7,452 bases of DNA from UBA9732 sp003456855. Its GTDB lineage: Bacteria > Spirochaetota > Spirochaetia > Sphaerochaetales > Sphaerochaetaceae. Location: assembly GCA_946626785.1 (NCBI GenBank), contig CAMOUY010000105.1, positions 1-7,452 on the forward strand, read 5' to 3'. Positions 5,183 to 7,452 of the stretch are shown piece after piece. Made by a program: the position numbers and the translations under genes. The first letter of the stretch is position 1. Every line of letters starts with the position of its first letter. The notes beneath the pieces were generated by a model. It saw only the letters and a list, made by a program, of their open reading frames with translations, was not told where the DNA came from and made no database searches.

Positions 5183-5662
5183 ATGATTCGATTTGAGGAG
5201 ATAACAAACAAGAACATCTGGAAGGTATGCACTTTGGAGCCTTTCGAGGATCAGAAGGACTTCGTTGCCGAGAACATCCAGAGTCTGGCAGAGGCATACG
5301 CAACCAGAAACGAAGGCAACAACGCTCTCCCCCTTGCCGTGTACGACGATGATGAACTCATCGGGTTCGTCATGATCGGCAAAGGGACAGTGGGCAACGA
5401 GGAGGAAAGCGACCTCATAAAGGAGAACTACTGCCTCTGGAGACTCATGGTAGACAAGAAGTTTCAGCACAAAGGTCTGGGAAAGCAGACAATCGATGCC
5501 GTCATGGCTTTGATACGCACATTCCCTTTCGGCGAGGCCAAGAAGGTCTGGCTTTCCTACGAGCCCGAGAATACACGTGCCAGAGATATCTATCTTAAGT
5601 ATGGATTTGTCGAGAACGGAGAGATGTGCGGCAATGAGATAGTGGCCGTATATGATTTGTGA
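5183..5662 (+). CDS. GNAT acetyltransferase, spermine/spermidine (BltD)-like
   Basis: Cytosolic acetyl-CoA-dependent N-acetyltransferase of 159 residues. It opens MIRFEEITNKNIWKV; the middle has YDDDELIGFVMIG (54-66). Motif A, LWRLMVDKKFQHKGLGKQTI (85-104), contains QHKGLG (95-100) for the pyrophosphate of acetyl-CoA. Motif B is YEPENTRARDIYLKYGF (126-142). The order and spacing, and the ending NGEMCGNEIVAVYDL, resemble the BltD/diamine acetyltransferase group, so a polyamine or similar amine is a reasonable but unproven substrate. The ATG at 5183 is preferred over the TTG at 5177 because it matches the family's N-terminus. The ribosome site is weak, consistent with coupling to the small upstream gene, whose stop is two bases away. 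Confidence 0.88.
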   Translation: MIRFEEITNKNIWKVCTLEPFEDQKDFVAENIQSLAEAYATRNEGNNALPLAVYDDDELIGFVMIGKGTVGNEEESDLIKENYCLWRLMVDKKFQHKGLGKQTIDAVMALIRTFPFGEAKKVWLSYEPENTRARDIYLKYGFVENGEMCGNEIVAVYDL

Positions 5663-5686
5663 TTATAAAATTATGTGGGATCGATA

Positions 5687-6244
5687 ATGATAATTGATGC
5701 ATTTGAATACACACTGAAAGATGGGAGAAAAGCCTTGATCAGAAGCCCGAGGGAAGAAGACATTCAGGGCATGCTTGATTATCTCTATGTTTCTGCTGGA
5801 GAGACTGAGTTTATTCTCCGCTACCCTGAGGAATGCTGCAAGTACACCGTAGAGGGAGAGAGGAATCTGTTTGAAAGGGTAAACAGCTCCGATAACGAAG
5901 CCATGCTTGTATGCCTTGTCGATGGGAAAGTCGCAGGTAATTGCGACATATCCTGGAGCAAGGGAATAAAGACGAAGCATCGTGCCTCTGTTGCAATAGC
6001 GCTCCTGAAGGATTATTGGGACCAAGGCATAGGGACACGTCTTTTCCAGGAACTTATCCACATTGCAGAGAGCAACAAGGACATCATTCAAATCGAACTT
6101 GACTATGTTGAAGGGAACTACCGGGCAAGAGCCCTCTATGAGAAGATGGGATTCCGGATCACCGGTGTCAAGCCAAATGCAATTCGACTGAAGGACGGGA
6201 CATTGCTTAACGAGTACTCGATGGTCAAGGAGATCAAACGTTGA
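5687..6244 (+). CDS. GNAT acetyltransferase
   Basis: Predicted cytosolic N-acetyltransferase of 185 residues. The N-terminus FEYTLKDGRKALIRSPREED is the usual first strand and turn of GNAT proteins. VCLVDGKVAGNCDISW (75-90) forms the central strands, motif A is ASVAIALLKDYWDQGIGTRL (100-119) with QGIG (113-116), and motif B is NYRARALYEKMGFRITG (144-160). The ending LLNEYSMVKEIK is typical. The substrate is unknown; protein N-terminal or small-amine acetylation are both possible. The ATG at 5687, six bases after GGGA, is preferred to the GTG at 5675. It follows the BltD-like gene by 24 bases on the same strand, is not obviously a recent duplicate of it, and ends at the hairpin terminator at 6267. 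Confidence 0.88.
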   Translation: MIIDAFEYTLKDGRKALIRSPREEDIQGMLDYLYVSAGETEFILRYPEECCKYTVEGERNLFERVNSSDNEAMLVCLVDGKVAGNCDISWSKGIKTKHRASVAIALLKDYWDQGIGTRLFQELIHIAESNKDIIQIELDYVEGNYRARALYEKMGFRITGVKPNAIRLKDGTLLNEYSMVKEIKR

Positions 6245-6266
6245 ATGCCAGCTTATCCATGGTAAA

Positions 6267-6307
6267 GGACCTTATTTGAGGGAATCTCAAGTAAGGTCCA
6301 TATTTTT
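6267..6307 (+). terminator. Intrinsic terminator after the GNAT genes
   Basis: GGACCTTA (6267-6274) pairs with TAAGGTCC (6292-6299), and after one T/G position TTGAG (6276-6280) pairs with CTCAA (6286-6290) around loop GGAAT. A T-rich tract (ATATTTTT) follows. It lies 22 bases after the GNAT stop and between convergent genes. The T-tract overlaps the stop codon of the minus-strand GyrI-like gene; only TTT follows the stem on the minus strand, so it is best as a plus-strand terminator and perhaps works both ways. Confidence 0.88.
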
Positions 6308-6941
6308 AGGCTTTTTTCCTTATTGGATGGCGAATTACGGTCTTCCACTTGTCAGGAGAGACCTTTCTGGCATCGGACAGGTATATCTCATGATGCATAC
6401 GGCTCTCGGAGAAATCGTTCTCGTAGCCATTGTCAGCAAGGTATCTGTCCATTATTTCAACTGTTTTTGGTTCATCATCGAATGGTCCGCTGTGCATCAT
6501 CTGAACGCAAAGACCTTCATTTATGGTGATGAACTCTGCACTTGAGCAGTCAGTCTTTTTCTTCTTCTGGGCTGTCTTGACTGCCCAATCAAAGTCTTTT
6601 CTGGTTATGAAATCCGGAAGGCGAAGGACAGAGATCCAGCAGAACAATGACTTGTCAGAGTAATCGACTCCATCAATGCCATCCTGCCACCAGAAACCCT
6701 CCAATGGCGGAACAACATACTCATAGAACCCATCTATCTGATAATCGGTCTTGTAGCTCATCTTGAGTGTATATGCCACTGCATACAGGACACTGATTGC
6801 CTGCTGATAGGCGCCACCCTCTTCATTTGGGTCACCCTTTCCTCTCACTGCAATGTAGTTGGCTGATTGGACATCAACAATAGCGGGCCTATCCTTAGGC
6901 TGATAGAGCTCCTTGTACTCCTTCTTGAAATCAAAAGCCAT
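6306..6941 (-). CDS. GyrI-like domain protein, intact paralogue
   Basis: A 211-residue stand-alone GyrI-like protein (MAFDFKKEYKELYQPKDRPA to HPIRKKA). GyrI-like domains bind small hydrophobic or amphipathic compounds; some stand-alone members have been reported to hydrolyse cyclopropane-containing toxins. Features typical of this long subgroup are ANYIAVRGKGDPNEEGGAY (27-45), a hydrophobic helix VLYAVAYTLKMSYK (51-64), YYVVPPLEGFWW-like sequence around 73-85 and a C-terminal MHHEIYLSDARK. It has no helix-turn-helix, so it is unlikely to be a transcription factor itself. Start: GGAGG about eight bases before the ATG at 6941. It is the intact relative of the broken copy at 886-1518, same orientation, and is divergent from the MATE gene, which may share its control region. 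Confidence 0.9.
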   Translation of the reverse strand: MAFDFKKEYKELYQPKDRPAIVDVQSANYIAVRGKGDPNEEGGAYQQAISVLYAVAYTLKMSYKTDYQIDGFYEYVVPPLEGFWWQDGIDGVDYSDKSLFCWISVLRLPDFITRKDFDWAVKTAQKKKKTDCSSAEFITINEGLCVQMMHSGPFDDEPKTVEIMDRYLADNGYENDFSESRMHHEIYLSDARKVSPDKWKTVIRHPIRKKA

Positions 6942-6966
6942 CTTCTCCCTCCGTTATTTATCTGAA

Positions 6967-6994
6967 CTATTACGGGTTTTTCCTGTTGCATCAA
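6967..6994 (-). promoter_or_regulatory. Weak candidate promoter for the intact GyrI-like gene
   Basis: On the minus strand TTGATG (6994-6989) and TAATAG (6972-6967) are 16 bases apart, upstream of the ATG at 6941. The -10 match is poor. A 5-bp inverted repeat GCACA/TGTGC (7004-7008, 7015-7019) lies between this and the MATE start and could be an operator. Both are guesses from pattern. Confidence 0.22.
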
Positions 6995-7031
6995 GTTCCA
7001 CAAGCACACCCTATTGTGCGATACTTTGGCT

Positions 7032-7452
7032 GTGAGCACAAGGACAAGCACGCTTGACTTCACTCAGGGAAGCCTGGGGTGCAAGATAATCAGATTCTCT
7101 CTGCCTCTCTTTCTGGGGAACCTCTTCCAGCAGCTGTACAACGCAGCTGACTCTCTGATTGTAGGCAACACCCTTGGGCCACAGGCCCTGGCAAGCGTAT
7201 CGTCTTCAGGAAGTCTGATCTTCATGATGGTGGGCTTCTTCAACGGCCTTGCAATGGGTGCAGGCGTTGTGATCTCAAAATACTTCGGAGCCGGAAACAG
7301 GGAAAGACTCAAGAAGGCGATCCACACAGACCTTGCCTTCGGGCTTGTTGCAGGATTGTTTCTCACTGTCTTCGGAATCCTGATGACGCCCCATATCCTC
7401 TCGTGGATGAGAACACCCAAGGACATCATGGAGGGCTCGATCACCTACTTCA
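7032..7452 (+). CDS. MATE-family efflux transporter, N-terminal part
   Basis: The first 140 residues of a multidrug/toxin extrusion antiporter; full members have about 450 residues and twelve membrane helices, so most of the gene is beyond the right edge. The opening LDFTQGSLGCKIIRFSLPL, then FLGNLFQQLYNAADSLIVGN and LGPQALASVSSSGSLIFMM, is diagnostic of bacterial MATE proteins (DinF/NorM-like superfamily). GFFNGLAMGAGVVISKYFGAGN is the conserved second-to-third helix region. Such proteins export cationic drugs or metabolites using a Na+ or H+ gradient. The start is probably the GTG at 7032 (STRTSTLDFTQGS), since no ATG is in frame between the stop at 6963 and the conserved region, but no ribosome site is obvious. 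It is divergent from the GyrI-like gene, with 90 bases between. Confidence 0.9.
   Translation, partial: MSTRTSTLDFTQGSLGCKIIRFSLPLFLGNLFQQLYNAADSLIVGNTLGPQALASVSSSGSLIFMMVGFFNGLAMGAGVVISKYFGAGNRERLKKAIHTDLAFGLVAGLFLTVFGILMTPHILSWMRTPKDIMEGSITYF

Noticed and set aside
4518..5303. Long open frame on the minus strand (261 codons) over the ATPase end and following genes.
   Set aside because: It is antisense to three well-supported genes, has no ribosome site or recognisable domain, and has the odd composition of a shadow frame.
4953..5393. Near-repeat TCGGCAAAGAGACAGTGG (4953-4970) and TCGGCAAAGGGACAGTGG (5376-5393).
   Set aside because: 17 of 18 bases match, but the two lie in different reading frames within unrelated proteins and the match does not extend, so chance is likely.
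6240..6320. Integron attC site, suggested by GTTGAAT at 6240-6246 and the cassette-like small genes.
   Set aside because: No matching RYYYAAC core or typical attC arm follows; the hairpin present is an ordinary terminator.

Overview
The window looks like an accessory stretch of a bacterial chromosome with moderate base composition, carrying many short, loosely connected genes. AGGAGG-type ribosome binding sites, two lipoprotein signals and the protein families (GyrI-like domain, GNAT acetyltransferases, a MATE transporter, a DUF4143 ATPase) would suit a spirochaete of the Sphaerochaeta/Treponema kind or an anaerobic Firmicute. The sequence alone does not settle which. No rRNA, tRNA, CRISPR array, transposase or integrase was seen.

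Layout. The left part (1-3265) is a minus-strand run. Read in the direction of transcription it holds a membrane acyltransferase (3265-2192), a lipoprotein with a cyclophilin-like domain (2133-1675), a GyrI-like gene broken by one in-frame TGA (1518-886), a GNAT acetyltransferase whose start is unclear (about 876-70) and the first codons of a HAD-type hydrolase (56-1). The plus-strand part (3365-6244) holds a short, probably damaged lipoprotein gene, a DUF4143 ATPase, a small DUF3592-like protein and two more GNAT acetyltransferases, closed by a strong hairpin terminator at 6267-6307. A second, intact GyrI-like gene lies on the minus strand (6941-6306). A MATE efflux gene starts divergently from it and runs off the right edge.

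The most unusual structure is the ATPase unit. The gene (3690-4898) sits between two 40-bp direct repeats (3603-3642 and 4882-4921) that differ at one base. Each repeat is itself an inverted repeat with arms TATTCCCCAAAA and TTTTGGGGAATA. The right copy supplies the last codons and stop of the ATPase and the Shine-Dalgarno-like GGGGA of the next gene. The left copy supplies a possible -35 box. The gene is also more AT-rich than its neighbours. Together this looks like a discrete, possibly mobile or excisable ATPase cassette.

Several neighbouring genes show decay or a frame switch: a TGA at a glycine codon in the first GyrI-like gene, a missing start or +1 shift in the GNAT behind it, and a (GGAAA)3 pentamer repeat that sets the reading frame of the short lipoprotein. 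The broad theme of the identifiable genes (GyrI-like proteins, acetyltransferases, MATE efflux) is modification, binding or export of small molecules. That link is an inference from families and positions.
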